DNA of 64,000 bases from an uncultured Comamonadaceae bacterium. GTDB taxonomy: Bacteria > Pseudomonadota > Gammaproteobacteria > Burkholderiales > Burkholderiaceae. A program made the position numbers and the translations under genes. This document shows positions 22,818 through 31,142 of this stretch, in pieces. Each line of letters opens with the position of its first letter. Position 1 is the first letter of the stretch. The DNA lies in the NCBI GenBank assembly GCA_946482595.1, contig CAMLSD010000007.1, positions 1-64,000 of the forward strand. Direction: 5' to 3'. Below the pieces are notes generated by a model. That model saw nothing but the letters and a program-made list of their open reading frames with translations, searched no databases and had not been told where the DNA came from.

Positions 22818-23246
22818 ATGACGAATCCCTTGCCTGAAGGTCTCAGAACACCGGTGGTCCTGGCGCCTGGCGCCGGCCGGAGCTATCCCATGGGCCGGAT
22901 TGCCGCGGTCTTCAAGGCCGATGGCGACGAGACCGTGCAGCGGTACTCGATCTCGGAATGGTGGCTGGAAGCCCGCACGCAGGGGCCGGGTGCCCATGCC
23001 CACGACGAGGACGACGTGTTTTTCGTGATCGAGGGGACCATGAGCTTTCTGCTTGGCGACGAGTGGATCGACGGCCCACCCGGCACCTTCGTGCTGGTGC
23101 CGGGCGGCATGCGCCATGACTTCGAGAATCGAAGCAACGCCCGGGCCGGTGTGCTGAACATCTCGGTGCCCGGGGGCTTCGAGCCAAACATGCCTGCCAT
23201 CAGTGAATGGTTCCGCGAGCATCCTCCTGGCACTACCGGAACCTGA
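22818..23246 (+). CDS. cupin-2 domain protein (142 aa)
   Basis: Motif 1 is H-A-H-D-E-D-D-V-F-F-V-I-E-G-T-M (about residues 56-71) with the two-His, one-Glu metal set. Motif 2 is P-G-T-F-V-L-V-P-G-G-M-R-H-D-F (about 88-102). This arrangement is typical of quercetin-dioxygenase-like cupins, which bind Fe or Mn; the substrate is unknown. The ATG at 22818 gives the usual family start. Confidence 0.85.
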   Translation: MTNPLPEGLRTPVVLAPGAGRSYPMGRIAAVFKADGDETVQRYSISEWWLEARTQGPGAHAHDEDDVFFVIEGTMSFLLGDEWIDGPPGTFVLVPGGMRHDFENRSNARAGVLNISVPGGFEPNMPAISEWFREHPPGTTGT

Positions 23247-23366
23247 GCCACAAGCCCGCCGGACGGCCGGGCGCAATGCGCTGGGCGGCCTCCGCCATGC
23301 GTATCATGCGCGTCGCGGGCAGCCACGCATGGCGCGTGTCGCCTGCGGCACATCTCCCCATCACGC

Positions 23367-24011
23367 ATGAAGCTCATGGCACCCTGTCTGCGCATCTTCG
23401 TCCTGGTGTCCGGCTGGCTCTTCGCCGCCGTGGCGTCTGCCAGCCCCATCGTCGCCCCCACCGAATCGGTGTCGGGCGCGAACCAGGCCGAGTGGTCCGT
23501 ACGCTGGTGGCAGTGGGCCTGGTCCTTTCCCGACGACGCAAGCCCGGTGGCGGATCGCACCGGCGAGCTGTGTGCGAGCAAGCAGTCCGGGGAGGTGTGG
23601 TTTCTTGCCGGGACGTACGGCACGCGGCGCACCATTCGGCGTTGCACGGTGCCGGCCGGCAAGTACCTCTTTTTCCCGCTCATCAACTACGTTGTCTATC
23701 CGTCACTGGGCGCTGCGGGCAGTTGCAGCGAGATGAAGACCAGCGCAGCGCAGCTGACGGACGATCCGCAAGCGCTGGTGCTGGAAGTCGGAACCGAAAG
23801 GGTGCCGGTTGCTGCAGACCATCGCCAGGTGAGTGGGCGGTGCTTCGATCTGGGCGCCAGGAGGGTGCCGCCCACGCGCATCTTCCCTGCGGCGAGCGAC
23901 GGCTACTTCGTGATGCTGAAGCCTCTGCCAAAAGGGACACACGTCATCAATTTTGGTGGCATCCTGCCGCACATGTCGCAGGCGGTGACCTACACGCTCA
24001 CGGTCGAGTGA
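23367..24011 (+). CDS. secreted hypothetical protein (214 aa)
   Basis: The Sec signal peptide spans residues ~1-25 (cleavage after A-S-A). The mature part contains W-S-V-R-W-W-Q-W-A-W-S-F near its start and F-F-P-L-I-N-Y-V-V-Y in the middle, plus four Cys that could pair. No named family is recalled with confidence, though W-W-Q-W-x-x-S recurs in uncharacterised exported proteins. It stands alone, with ~120 bases upstream lacking features. Confidence 0.65.
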   Translation: MKLMAPCLRIFVLVSGWLFAAVASASPIVAPTESVSGANQAEWSVRWWQWAWSFPDDASPVADRTGELCASKQSGEVWFLAGTYGTRRTIRRCTVPAGKYLFFPLINYVVYPSLGAAGSCSEMKTSAAQLTDDPQALVLEVGTERVPVAADHRQVSGRCFDLGARRVPPTRIFPAASDGYFVMLKPLPKGTHVINFGGILPHMSQAVTYTLTVE

Positions 24012-24037
24012 GCGTGGCAACCGGCTGACGTGACGCC

Positions 24038-24421
24038 ATGAGCCTGGTCGATTCATTGCGCACCTGGGCCCGGCTGGCCTTTCGCTGGCAGAAAGGGCGC
24101 CAGGGCACGGGCTACGACAAGATGTTGCTGCTGACCGGGACCTGGCCGTTGCCCTTCGATAGCTATCTGCTTCGCTATCCCGAGGGCTCGTGCGTGCCAC
24201 CGCACACCGATCCGGTGGGGCAGGGGCGGCACTACCGACTGAACCTCATACTCAAGGCGCCCCAGTCCGGTGGCGAGTTCGTCTGCGCCACGCCGATCTA
24301 CGCGTCGGCCCGGATCAAGCTGTTTCGTCCTGACCAGTGTGAACACCAGGTCACGACGGTGCACGGCGGCAGCCGGTATGTGCTGTCGGTGGGGTGGGTG
24401 CGAGGCCGATCGGAGCAGTGA
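24038..24421 (+). CDS. 2OG-Fe(II) oxygenase-fold protein (127 aa)
   Basis: The double-stranded beta-helix core shows H-T-D near residue 55 (P-P-H-T-D-P-V), a later His (C-E-H-Q-V) and an Arg (G-S-R-Y-V-L-S-V) at the spacing of the Fe(II)- and 2-oxoglutarate-binding residues. It is short for the family and lacks extra domains, so it may be a small hydroxylase or a degenerate fold. It lies 26 bases after the secreted-protein gene. Confidence 0.65.
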   Translation: MSLVDSLRTWARLAFRWQKGRQGTGYDKMLLLTGTWPLPFDSYLLRYPEGSCVPPHTDPVGQGRHYRLNLILKAPQSGGEFVCATPIYASARIKLFRPDQCEHQVTTVHGGSRYVLSVGWVRGRSEQ

Positions 24422-24556
24422 TCCGCGCCGGGGCGCATGGTCCCTGCCATGCATCTTGGCCGCGCCGGCGCCACACAGTACAGTCGTGCCGGAGCGCTGA
24501 AGGCATGCCGTCAGTGCGCCACTTGACCTGCACTCCAGCACCTCCCGAACCTCCCG

Positions 24557-25147
24557 ATGGCACAGACCGGCACGCTGCGAACCTGGCATGACGACCGCGG
24601 TTATGGGTTCATTGCGCCCACTGGCGGCGGCGATGAACTGTTCGTCCACATCAGCGCCTTTCCAAGAGACGGATCACGGCCCGTGGTTGGCGAGACCCTC
24701 ACCTTCGAACTGGCACGCGGAAGAGACGGGAAGCCCGCCGCGGTGCAGGTTGTCCGCCAGGCCCTGGGCAAGCCATCAACCTACCCGAGCAGGCGACGAA
24801 CCACGAGGAAAGAACCTGCGCCATGGCTCGGCCTGATGGCCTTGCTCGTGTCGGCGGGGCTGATCGTGGCCGTGGCGGACTACGTTCATGGGCGGTACAA
24901 GGAGTCGGAGCGCCGTCGCGAGCTTGCGACGAGGCCCGCGACCGTGCCCGCGACGCTGTCTGCAGACATGTCGGAGGCCGCGCCATCCGGCGTGTTCCGC
25001 TGCGACGGACGCACCCACTGTTCACAGATGACGTCGTGCAGTGAGGCCACCTTCTTCATCAACAACTGCCCCGGGACGAAGATGGACGGCAACGGAGATG
25101 GTGTGCCGTGCGAGCAGCAATGGTGCACCAGCGCATTCGCGCGTTGA
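24557..25147 (+). CDS. cold-shock domain - membrane helix - excalibur domain protein
   Basis: Residues ~3-65 form a cold-shock domain (G-Y-G-F-I RNP1-like and L-F-V-H-I RNP2-like motifs). A basic linker is followed by one membrane helix (about 88-108). The C-terminus (about 145-190) is an excalibur calcium-binding domain with M-D-G-N-G-D-G-V-P-C-E and four Cys. The layout would place a nucleic-acid-binding domain inside and the calcium domain outside the membrane. Role unknown. Confidence 0.85.
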   Translation: MAQTGTLRTWHDDRGYGFIAPTGGGDELFVHISAFPRDGSRPVVGETLTFELARGRDGKPAAVQVVRQALGKPSTYPSRRRTTRKEPAPWLGLMALLVSAGLIVAVADYVHGRYKESERRRELATRPATVPATLSADMSEAAPSGVFRCDGRTHCSQMTSCSEATFFINNCPGTKMDGNGDGVPCEQQWCTSAFAR

Positions 25148-25323
25148 CCTGGGCATGCGCCTGGCATCGGCAGGCCACTCGGCCGCGGCCGGCGCCTTGA
25201 CATCAGCGGTGATCGGCATGCCGTGGTGTCGATTTCGGGCGTCCCGGTTCGTCGTGCAGAGGAGGCGGCACATTTCGTTGCCTCGCCCACCGAAATCTGG
25301 ACAAGCGAACCTGGAGATCAATC

Positions 25324-25533
25324 ATGGAAACCACCGACAAGGTCAAGGGGCCGGCGTCGTACTTCCCGTCGATCGAGAAGAAATACGGTCAACCCATCGA
25401 GCACTGGCTGGCGGTGCTGCGTGCCGCCGGCGCGATGAAACACATGGAACTGGTGAACCTGCTCAAGGCTGAACACGGGCTGGGCCACGGCCATGCGAAT
25501 GCGCTGGTGGCCTGGCACCTGGCCAGGCGATAG
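25324..25533 (+). CDS. DUF4287 domain protein (69 aa)
   Basis: The whole protein is a DUF4287 domain: K-G-P-A-S-Y-F-P-S-I-E-K-K-Y-G-Q-P-I-E-H-W followed by H-M-E-L-V-N-L-L-K-A-E-H-G-L-G-H-G-H-A-N-A-L-V. The fold is small and helical and the function unknown. The ATG at 25324 is preceded by GGAGATCA. Confidence 0.85.
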   Translation: METTDKVKGPASYFPSIEKKYGQPIEHWLAVLRAAGAMKHMELVNLLKAEHGLGHGHANALVAWHLARR

Positions 25534-25536
25534 CGC

Positions 25537-25587
25537 GCTGCACCCGGACGCACGCTGCACCCGGACGCACACTGCGCCCGGACACAC
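25537..25587. repeat. three tandem copies of a 17-bp repeat
   Basis: The unit GCTGCACCCGGACGCAC is present twice exactly (25537-25553, 25554-25570) and once with three changes (25571-25587). It begins just after the DUF4287 stop. It may be a variable-number repeat. Confidence 0.85.
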
Positions 25588-25721
25588 GCTGCGAACGGCG
25601 GGCCTGTTGAACGGCATGCCTGGTGTACGCTGCCGGGGCGTCGTTCCGTCGGAGCGGTGCGGGGGCCGACCGCCGCATGGGCGCTGTCGGTGGCCAATGG
25701 ACCTGGACGGAGCAGCAAGCC

Positions 25722-26144
25722 GTGTTCTCGCACATTTTTGTCGGCGTCAGCCAGTTTGACCGGGCCCTGGCCTTTTACCGTGCGCTCATGCCGGTGCTCG
25801 GGGTGGCGGAGCGCTTCTGTGACCCGGGTCGACCCTGGGCGGGCTGGCAGTCACACCCCGATCCGCGTCCGCTGTTCGTGATCGGCGCCCCGTTCGATGC
25901 CCGGCCGCATGACAGCGGCAATGGCCAGATGGTGGCCTTCATGGCGGCGTCGCGGGCCGTGGTCGACGCAGCCCATGCGGTGGCGCTGGCCCATGGTGGC
26001 ACCTGCGAGGGCGCCCCGGGCCTGCGCCCGCAGTACCACACCAACTACTACGGTGCCTACTTTCGGGACACCGAGGGCAACAAGCTGTGCGTGGCCTGCC
26101 ATGCCGCAGCCGATGACGCGCAGGCACTCCGGCACGGTCCATGA
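25722..26144 (+). CDS. VOC-family (glyoxalase-like) protein
   Basis: The 140-aa VOC fold has H-I-F-V-G-V-S-Q-F-D-R-A-L-A-F-Y at its start and N-Y-Y-G-A-Y-F-R-D-T-E-G-N-K-L-C-V near the end. The GTG at 25722 (with CGGAG upstream) begins the domain exactly, so it is preferred over the longer in-frame start at 25623. The substrate is unknown. This is the third VOC gene in the window. Confidence 0.85.
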   Translation: MFSHIFVGVSQFDRALAFYRALMPVLGVAERFCDPGRPWAGWQSHPDPRPLFVIGAPFDARPHDSGNGQMVAFMAASRAVVDAAHAVALAHGGTCEGAPGLRPQYHTNYYGAYFRDTEGNKLCVACHAAADDAQALRHGP

Positions 26145-26215
26145 CCTCCCAGGTCATTGCCACAGGCCGCCGGTCGCCGGTACACCATCACCTTTGGCAT
26201 CACCGGGCCCGTACC

Positions 26216-26653
26216 ATGAGATTTGTCGTCCCTGTAGTCCTGCTGCTGGTGGCTGCCTTGCACTTGTTGCCGCTGGCCGGAGTGCTGGGTGCGGTCAGGC
26301 TGGCCGGTCTGTATGGGGTGGTGGTGGAGGACCCCAATCTCGAGATCCTGCTGCGCCACCGTGCGGTGCTGTTCGGCCTGCTGGCGGCCTTTCTGGGCCA
26401 TGCGGCCTGTCATCGGCACCTGCATACGCTGGCGCTTGTGGCAGGTGTCGTCAGTGTCGGAGCCTTCCTGGTGCTGGCATGGACCGTGGGCCACTACAAC
26501 GCCGCCCTGTCCACGGTTGTCCGGGCCGACGTGGTGGCGCTGGTGCTGCTGGTGGTGGCGACCGGGGTGCACCTGCGCAGCGCTGCGGTGCCGCCACCCG
26601 CTGCTGAGGTGGGCGAGGGCTCGTCGACCGCGGGTGCACACACATCACCCTGA
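26216..26653 (+). CDS. four-helix membrane protein (145 aa)
   Basis: Four hydrophobic helices are evident (about residues 3-30, 46-62, 70-92 and 98-118). The pattern L-L-P-L-x-G-V-L-G-x-x-R-L-x-x-L-Y-G...L-L-R-H-R-A-V-L-F-G-L-L is shared with proteins sometimes mislabelled phosphopantetheine adenylyltransferase. No enzymatic motif is visible. The role is unknown. Confidence 0.7.
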   Translation: MRFVVPVVLLLVAALHLLPLAGVLGAVRLAGLYGVVVEDPNLEILLRHRAVLFGLLAAFLGHAACHRHLHTLALVAGVVSVGAFLVLAWTVGHYNAALSTVVRADVVALVLLVVATGVHLRSAAVPPPAAEVGEGSSTAGAHTSP

Positions 26654-26732
26654 TGCATGTCGCGCATGTCACGCATCTTGCGTCCGCGACGCTAGACTTG
26701 CGATATGCCGGCGCAGAGTCAGGGAGCCCACC

Positions 26733-27191
26733 ATGCCAAGCTACCGCGGTCTGTACATCAGTGACAACGAGGCCTACGAGGCGATCAAGGACTGGGTGAA
26801 GCGCGGCTGCCCGGCCCGGCGCACCGAGCTGACCTATCGTTACCAGGCGACCTATCCGTTGACCTTCTGCCGTTTCTGGATGAAGCCGGACCTGCGCATG
26901 TGGCACCTGGCCCGCGACAAGCGCGACGATCGCTGGGTCGACGTCGACGACTACGTGGCCATCGACGCGCACTACGTGGTGCGCACGGGCAAGTTCCAGG
27001 CCATCGGCGGCCTGTGGATCGACGAATTGAAGGGCTTCGACGTGAAGCCCCAGCAGGAGTGGAACGAACGCCGCCGGTACGACGATCTGCTGGATCTGTA
27101 CAACACGCTGCGCGGGCAGTTTCCGGATGACGCTCCCGACAAGCTGACGCTGCGTCACTACCAGACCATACGCGAGTTCCTCAAGGCGTGA
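26733..27191 (+). CDS. hypothetical protein (152 aa)
   Basis: The soluble, charged protein is rich in Trp, Tyr, Arg and Asp. Its C-terminus ([15 protein letters not shown]) is helical. The ATG at 26733 has AGGGAG nine bases upstream. The stop TGA overlaps the GTG start of the acetyltransferase (GTGA), so the pair is probably co-translated. No family is recognised. Confidence 0.65.
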   Translation: MPSYRGLYISDNEAYEAIKDWVKRGCPARRTELTYRYQATYPLTFCRFWMKPDLRMWHLARDKRDDRWVDVDDYVAIDAHYVVRTGKFQAIGGLWIDELKGFDVKPQQEWNERRRYDDLLDLYNTLRGQFPDDAPDKLTLRHYQTIREFLKA

Positions 27192-27718
27192 GCGGCACCG
27201 ACCTTCCCGATGCTGGCGCACCGGATGCGCCGGGCCGGCAGACCGAGGCGTCGGCCGATGTGCTGGTGCGGATGCTGAGCGCCGCCGACCTGCCGCTGGC
27301 GCGCGCCATGCTCGACCTGTTCGGGCGCGAGTTCGAAGACGCACCCTCCTACTGCGAACGTCAGCCGGACGACACCTACCTGCGCCGCCTGCTCGGCAGT
27401 GACACCTTCGTGGCGATCGTGGCCTGTGTCGGCGAACGCGTGGTGGGTGCACTGGCCGGCTACGTGCTGCCCAAGTTCGAGCAGGCGCGCTCGGAGTTCT
27501 ACATCTATGACCTGGCCGTCGACGCGCATCACCGCAGGCGCGGCGTGGCCACCGCCATGATCGAGCGGCTCAGGCAGCTTGCCGCCGAACGCGGCATCTA
27601 CGTGATCTTCGTACAGGCCGATCACGGCGACGACCCGGCCATTGCGCTGTACACCAAGCTGGGTGTGCGCGAAGACGTGCTGCATTTCGACATCGCGCCA
27701 ACACGTCGTGCGGACTGA
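27188..27718 (+). CDS. AAC(3)-I-like aminoglycoside N-acetyltransferase (GNAT)
   Basis: The 176-aa GNAT protein matches AAC(3)-I enzymes over most of its length: [21 protein letters not shown], the acetyl-CoA loop R-R-R-G-V-A-T-A (about residues 116-123), and [10 protein letters not shown] with L-Y-T-K-L-G. The family acetylates the 3-amino group of gentamicin-type drugs. A chromosomal homologue could have another amine as its normal substrate. It is coupled to the upstream gene by a GTGA overlap; no promoter or mobile context is seen. Confidence 0.85.
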   Translation: MSGTDLPDAGAPDAPGRQTEASADVLVRMLSAADLPLARAMLDLFGREFEDAPSYCERQPDDTYLRRLLGSDTFVAIVACVGERVVGALAGYVLPKFEQARSEFYIYDLAVDAHHRRRGVATAMIERLRQLAAERGIYVIFVQADHGDDPAIALYTKLGVREDVLHFDIAPTRRAD

Positions 27719-27760
27719 AGTCATGTCGAGGCCGGCGCGCGGCATCCCTGTGAGGTGCCC

Positions 27761-28195
27761 ATGACACCCCGCCAGCGCCGCATCGTGCAGGCCGTGCTGT
27801 ACGAGCTGATCGCCATCGCCTTTGTCGGCCCGGCCATGGGGCTGCTGTTCGATGAGCCGATGGGCTCGTCGCTTGCGCTTGCGGCCACGCTGTCGACGAT
27901 CGCCCTGCTGTGGAGCTATGTGTTCAATGGCCTGTTCGAGCGCTGGGAGTCGCGGCAGGCGCAGCGGCAGCGTACCCTGGGGCGACGGCTGCTGCATGGG
28001 GTGGGGTTCGAAGGCGGGCTGGTCGTGCTGCTCGTGCCGGTGATGGCCTGGTGGCTGGAGACCTCGCTGCTGCATGCACTGGTGGCCGACCTGGGCATCC
28101 TGCTGTTTTTCCTGGTGTATGCGATCGGCTTCACCTGGTGCTTCGACCGTGTGTTCGGCCCGCCCGAGTCGGCGCGGGTGCCGCCTTCAACCTGA
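27761..28195 (+). CDS. PACE-family efflux transporter (bacterial transmembrane pair domains)
   Basis: The 144-aa protein has four helices in two repeats. Motifs R-I-V-Q-A-V-L-Y-E-L (with the Glu in helix 1), W-S-Y-V-F-N-G-L-F-E-R-W, H-G-V-G-F-E-G-G-L and F-T-W-C-F-D-R-V-F-G fit the AceI/PACE group. PACE pumps export chlorhexidine and other biocides using proton flow; the natural substrates are thought to be polyamines. The ATG at 27761 is preferred over the GTG at 27755. Confidence 0.85.
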   Translation: MTPRQRRIVQAVLYELIAIAFVGPAMGLLFDEPMGSSLALAATLSTIALLWSYVFNGLFERWESRQAQRQRTLGRRLLHGVGFEGGLVVLLVPVMAWWLETSLLHALVADLGILLFFLVYAIGFTWCFDRVFGPPESARVPPST

Positions 28196-28254
28196 CGGCC
28201 TGCGCTGGCGACCCCGGCAGTGCGCAGGCCGCGCGATCACATCGAGGAGACTTC

Positions 28255-28662
28255 ATGTCCGCAACCCTTCAGGCCTTGCTCGGCTTCCTGACCTGGACCC
28301 TGGCACTGCTGCTGCTGATGGAGGTGCGGCGCTCCGTGCTGGTGCTCGCACGCAAGGTGCCGGCCAACGGGTTCACGCCGGACAACGCCGGCCTGTCCCC
28401 ATTCATGCAGCGGCTGGCGCGTGCGCATGCCAACTGCATCGAGGGCCTGCCGCTGTTCGGCGGGATCATGCTGCTGGCCGTGGTGGCCGATCGCAGCAGC
28501 GTCACCGACCCCTGGGCCCATGCGCTGCTCGCCGCGCGGATCGTGCAATCGCTGATCCACCTGGCCTCGGTGTCGCCCGCGGCCGTGACGGCGCGATTCA
28601 CCGCCTTTGCCGTCCAGCTTGCGATTGCGACGTACTGGGTGGTGGCGCTGTACCGCGCATGA
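28255..28662 (+). CDS. MAPEG-family membrane protein
   Basis: The 135-aa protein has four helices and the family pattern R-A-H-A-N-C-I-E-G-L-P-L-F (about residues 59-71) and A-R-I-V-Q-S-L-I-H (about 101-109). MAPEG proteins are membrane glutathione or eicosanoid-type enzymes in eukaryotes; bacterial functions are mostly unknown. GAGGAGAC upstream of ATG 28255 is a good ribosome site. It may be co-expressed with the PACE gene 59 bases upstream. Confidence 0.85.
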   Translation: MSATLQALLGFLTWTLALLLLMEVRRSVLVLARKVPANGFTPDNAGLSPFMQRLARAHANCIEGLPLFGGIMLLAVVADRSSVTDPWAHALLAARIVQSLIHLASVSPAAVTARFTAFAVQLAIATYWVVALYRA

Positions 28663-28675
28663 ATCACGCCGGGCT

Positions 28676-29557
28676 TCAGCGCCCTGAGCGTTTCAGCCAG
28701 TCGAGCACGGCCCGCACCCGCGCCGAATCGCGCCCGGGGCGCACCGCGCAGGCATAGCTGCCGCTCGGCGCAGCGTCCGCAGGCAGGCGATGCAGGCTGT
28801 GCGACTTGAGCATCTCGCCCACAAAAGGCAGCGGCAGCACCCCGCTGCCCAGGCCCTGCAACACGGCCTGGATCGCCAGCACCGTGTTGTCCATCCACAG
28901 CGGCGCGGGCAAGGTCGATTCGTCGAGGCCATGGTGGCGGCACCATGCCGGCCACAGGTCCGGACGCGATCGTGCCGCCACCCGCGGCCAGCGTCGCAGC
29001 AGCCGCGTCAGGGACGCAGGGGCCCCCGACCCGGGTGACCACAGTCGCGGGGCGATCACCCATGCCGCCTGCTCGTCCATGAAGGGGTGCGACGCCAGGG
29101 GCGCCAGTTCGGCCGGGTCCCGGCGGATGAACAGATCGACAGGCAGCCGCGAGTCGGCAGGCCCGTCGTCCGTCTGGATCTCCAGCTGCAGGCCGTTGCA
29201 CTCCTGCTCGATGCGAGGCACCTGCGGGATCAGCCAATGCATCGCCAGCGTCACGCTCGTGTTGATGATGACCGAGCGTCGGGGACGCGGCCCGCTGAAC
29301 GAGGCCAGGCTGTGCACGAGGCTGTCCATCGGTGCCTGGGTGCGCTGCAGCAACCGCCGCCCCTCGCGCGTGAGCTCGGGGGGGCGCCCTGCGTGGCGCT
29401 GGAGCAGCACGCAGCCCAGGTGGGCTTCCAGTGCCGCCACCTGGCGGCTGAGGGCGCCAGGCGTGACATGCAGCACCTCGGCCGCAGGACGGAAGCCCCC
29501 CATGCGGACGACTTCCAGAAAGACGCGCAGGGCCTGGAACGGCAGGTCGGAGGGCAT
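28676..29557 (-). CDS. LysR-family transcriptional regulator
   Basis: The 293-aa protein has an N-terminal winged helix (L-R-V-F-L-E-V-V-R-M-G-G-F-R-P-A-A-E-V-L-H-V) and S-R-Q-V-A-A-L-E. The C-terminal ligand domain ends with the L-G-S-G-V-L-P-L-P pattern of GcvA-type members. It is divergent from the LysE-type exporter gene 83 bases away, a common regulator-target layout. The start at 29557 begins just before the domain; an earlier in-frame start at 29632 is less likely. Confidence 0.85.
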   Translation of the reverse strand: MPSDLPFQALRVFLEVVRMGGFRPAAEVLHVTPGALSRQVAALEAHLGCVLLQRHAGRPPELTREGRRLLQRTQAPMDSLVHSLASFSGPRPRRSVIINTSVTLAMHWLIPQVPRIEQECNGLQLEIQTDDGPADSRLPVDLFIRRDPAELAPLASHPFMDEQAAWVIAPRLWSPGSGAPASLTRLLRRWPRVAARSRPDLWPAWCRHHGLDESTLPAPLWMDNTVLAIQAVLQGLGSGVLPLPFVGEMLKSHSLHRLPADAAPSGSYACAVRPGRDSARVRAVLDWLKRSGR

Positions 29558-29640
29558 CGCAAGGTGTTGAGTCTGGATCAACACATGATGACATGAAAGT
29601 CGTTTGGCGCGGCCTGGGCCCGAGCATGACACTTGCCGCC

Positions 29641-30282
29641 ATGACCACCAGCACGATCGACGTCCAGGGCGCCTATGTGGCGATGGTGTTCCTGACCGTG
29701 GCGACCCCGGGGCCGGGACAGATCCTGACGATCCGCCATGCCACCGAACTGGGCTGGCGCGCAGCCATGCTGGGCGTGCTGGGCCTGTGCATGGGCACGG
29801 TACTGATGTCCGGCCTGTCCCTGCTGAGCCTGGCCGGCCTGCTGCTGTGGTGGCCGCAGTGGTTCACGCTGCTCAAGTGGGCTGGCGCAGCCATCCTGAT
29901 GCGGTTTGCATGGCAGAGCTGGCGCGCTGCAGCCACTGCAGTCCAGGGCCCCGTGGCCTTGGGCGATGGGTGCGCGCCAGGCGCCTGGGTGCTGTTGCGA
30001 CGCGGCCTGATGCTGCAGACGGTCAACCCCAAACCGGTGCTGTTTTTCCTGGCCGTGCTGCCGCCCGTGGCACTGGATGCGCCATCCGGCGACCTGGTGC
30101 CCTGGCGAGCGGCGGGGGCCGTCGGGGTCTATCTGTGCGCACTGCTGCTGATCCACGGCGGGCTGGCCGCCGTTGCCGTGCGGCTTCGGCAGGCACGGCC
30201 GGCACCCGGGGCCGTGGCCTGGTTGCGACGTGGCAGTGCCGTGTGCCTGGGCGTGTTTGCGCTGCTGCTGATCGCGTCGTGA
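29641..30282 (+). CDS. LysE/RhtB-family exporter
   Basis: The 213-aa protein has six predicted helices and the family start V-F-L-T-V-A-T-P-G-P-G-Q, followed by helix 2 with G-V-L-G-L-C-M-G and later Q-T-V-N-P-K-P-V-L-F-F. The family exports amino acids or related metabolites. It is divergent from the LysR gene, its likely regulator. In-frame starts at 29593 and 29626 are possible; 29641 is the family-like start. Confidence 0.85.
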   Translation: MTTSTIDVQGAYVAMVFLTVATPGPGQILTIRHATELGWRAAMLGVLGLCMGTVLMSGLSLLSLAGLLLWWPQWFTLLKWAGAAILMRFAWQSWRAAATAVQGPVALGDGCAPGAWVLLRRGLMLQTVNPKPVLFFLAVLPPVALDAPSGDLVPWRAAGAVGVYLCALLLIHGGLAAVAVRLRQARPAPGAVAWLRRGSAVCLGVFALLLIAS

Positions 30283-30361
30283 GACGCCCTCCGGCGCGTG
30301 CGCGGCCTACCCGATGCCCGGTCAAGCTGGTAGAGTGGGCGCCTCACTTGGAGGGGTCGCG

Positions 30362-31099
30362 ATGGGCACGTTTGTCATCTGGGGTGAAGACGATCACATG
30401 GTGCGCGCCAAGTCACTGGCCACGGCCTACGGCACCACGGCAGCCAGCGTCAAGGACAAACCCAAGACCATCGGCGGGCTCGACAAGCTGGTGTTCTGGG
30501 GGCATGGCGACACCTCCCACTTCTGCACCCTGACCCCGGCGGCCTTTGTCGACCTGGTGGGCGAGTGGCGCAAGAAGAACCCCGGCCTCACCACGGTGGA
30601 AATGCTGACCTGCAATGCGCGGCACAAGCAGACCAACACCGATTCCTACACCGACCAGGTCGTGACCGCCCTGTCACGCAAGCAGGCCAAGATGGCCGAC
30701 AAGGTGAAGTTCCGGGCACTGCCGGTGGCCTCCACCGCCAGTGGCAAGACCTGCGACTGGTCCATCCTGAAGTGGCACCCGGGCTCGGCCACCTGGGCCT
30801 ATGTTGCCGCACCGACCCGGCAGATCCTCAACCATGAAGACAACGACATGCACGATGCCGTCGTGATGCTCGAGAACTTCATGAAGCCCCGCGGTACGCT
30901 GGACGGTTATCGGCAGGCCTTTGCCGCATTCAGCGCGTTCAAGGGCATGACGCTGCAGCATCCGTTTGCAGTGAAGTACAAGTACGACCAGGCCAAGGTC
31001 GACGCCTTCAACAAGAAGTACAAGGAAGTCAAGGACGACGCCTACATCATCGCCGGCACGCTGGGCCTGTTGCGCTGGCTGCTGGTCGACATCAAGTAG
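30362..31099 (+). CDS. hypothetical protein with a possible caspase-like His/Cys pair (245 aa)
   Basis: L-V-F-W-G-H-G-D (about residues 45-52) and T-V-E-M-L-T-C-N-A-R-H (about 79-89) mimic the His-Gly and hydrophobic-x-Ala-Cys blocks of clan CD cysteine peptidases and of C80-type domains. This is inference only. The C-terminus is helical and Lys-rich and ends in a hydrophobic stretch. There is no signal peptide. GGAGGGG lies upstream of ATG 30362. If a peptidase, His50 and Cys85 would be catalytic. Confidence 0.6.
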   Translation: MGTFVIWGEDDHMVRAKSLATAYGTTAASVKDKPKTIGGLDKLVFWGHGDTSHFCTLTPAAFVDLVGEWRKKNPGLTTVEMLTCNARHKQTNTDSYTDQVVTALSRKQAKMADKVKFRALPVASTASGKTCDWSILKWHPGSATWAYVAAPTRQILNHEDNDMHDAVVMLENFMKPRGTLDGYRQAFAAFSAFKGMTLQHPFAVKYKYDQAKVDAFNKKYKEVKDDAYIIAGTLGLLRWLLVDIK

Positions 31100-31142
31100 C
31101 GGGCGGCCGGGGCGCCAGAGCGCCCGCCGCTGCGGCGCGCGC

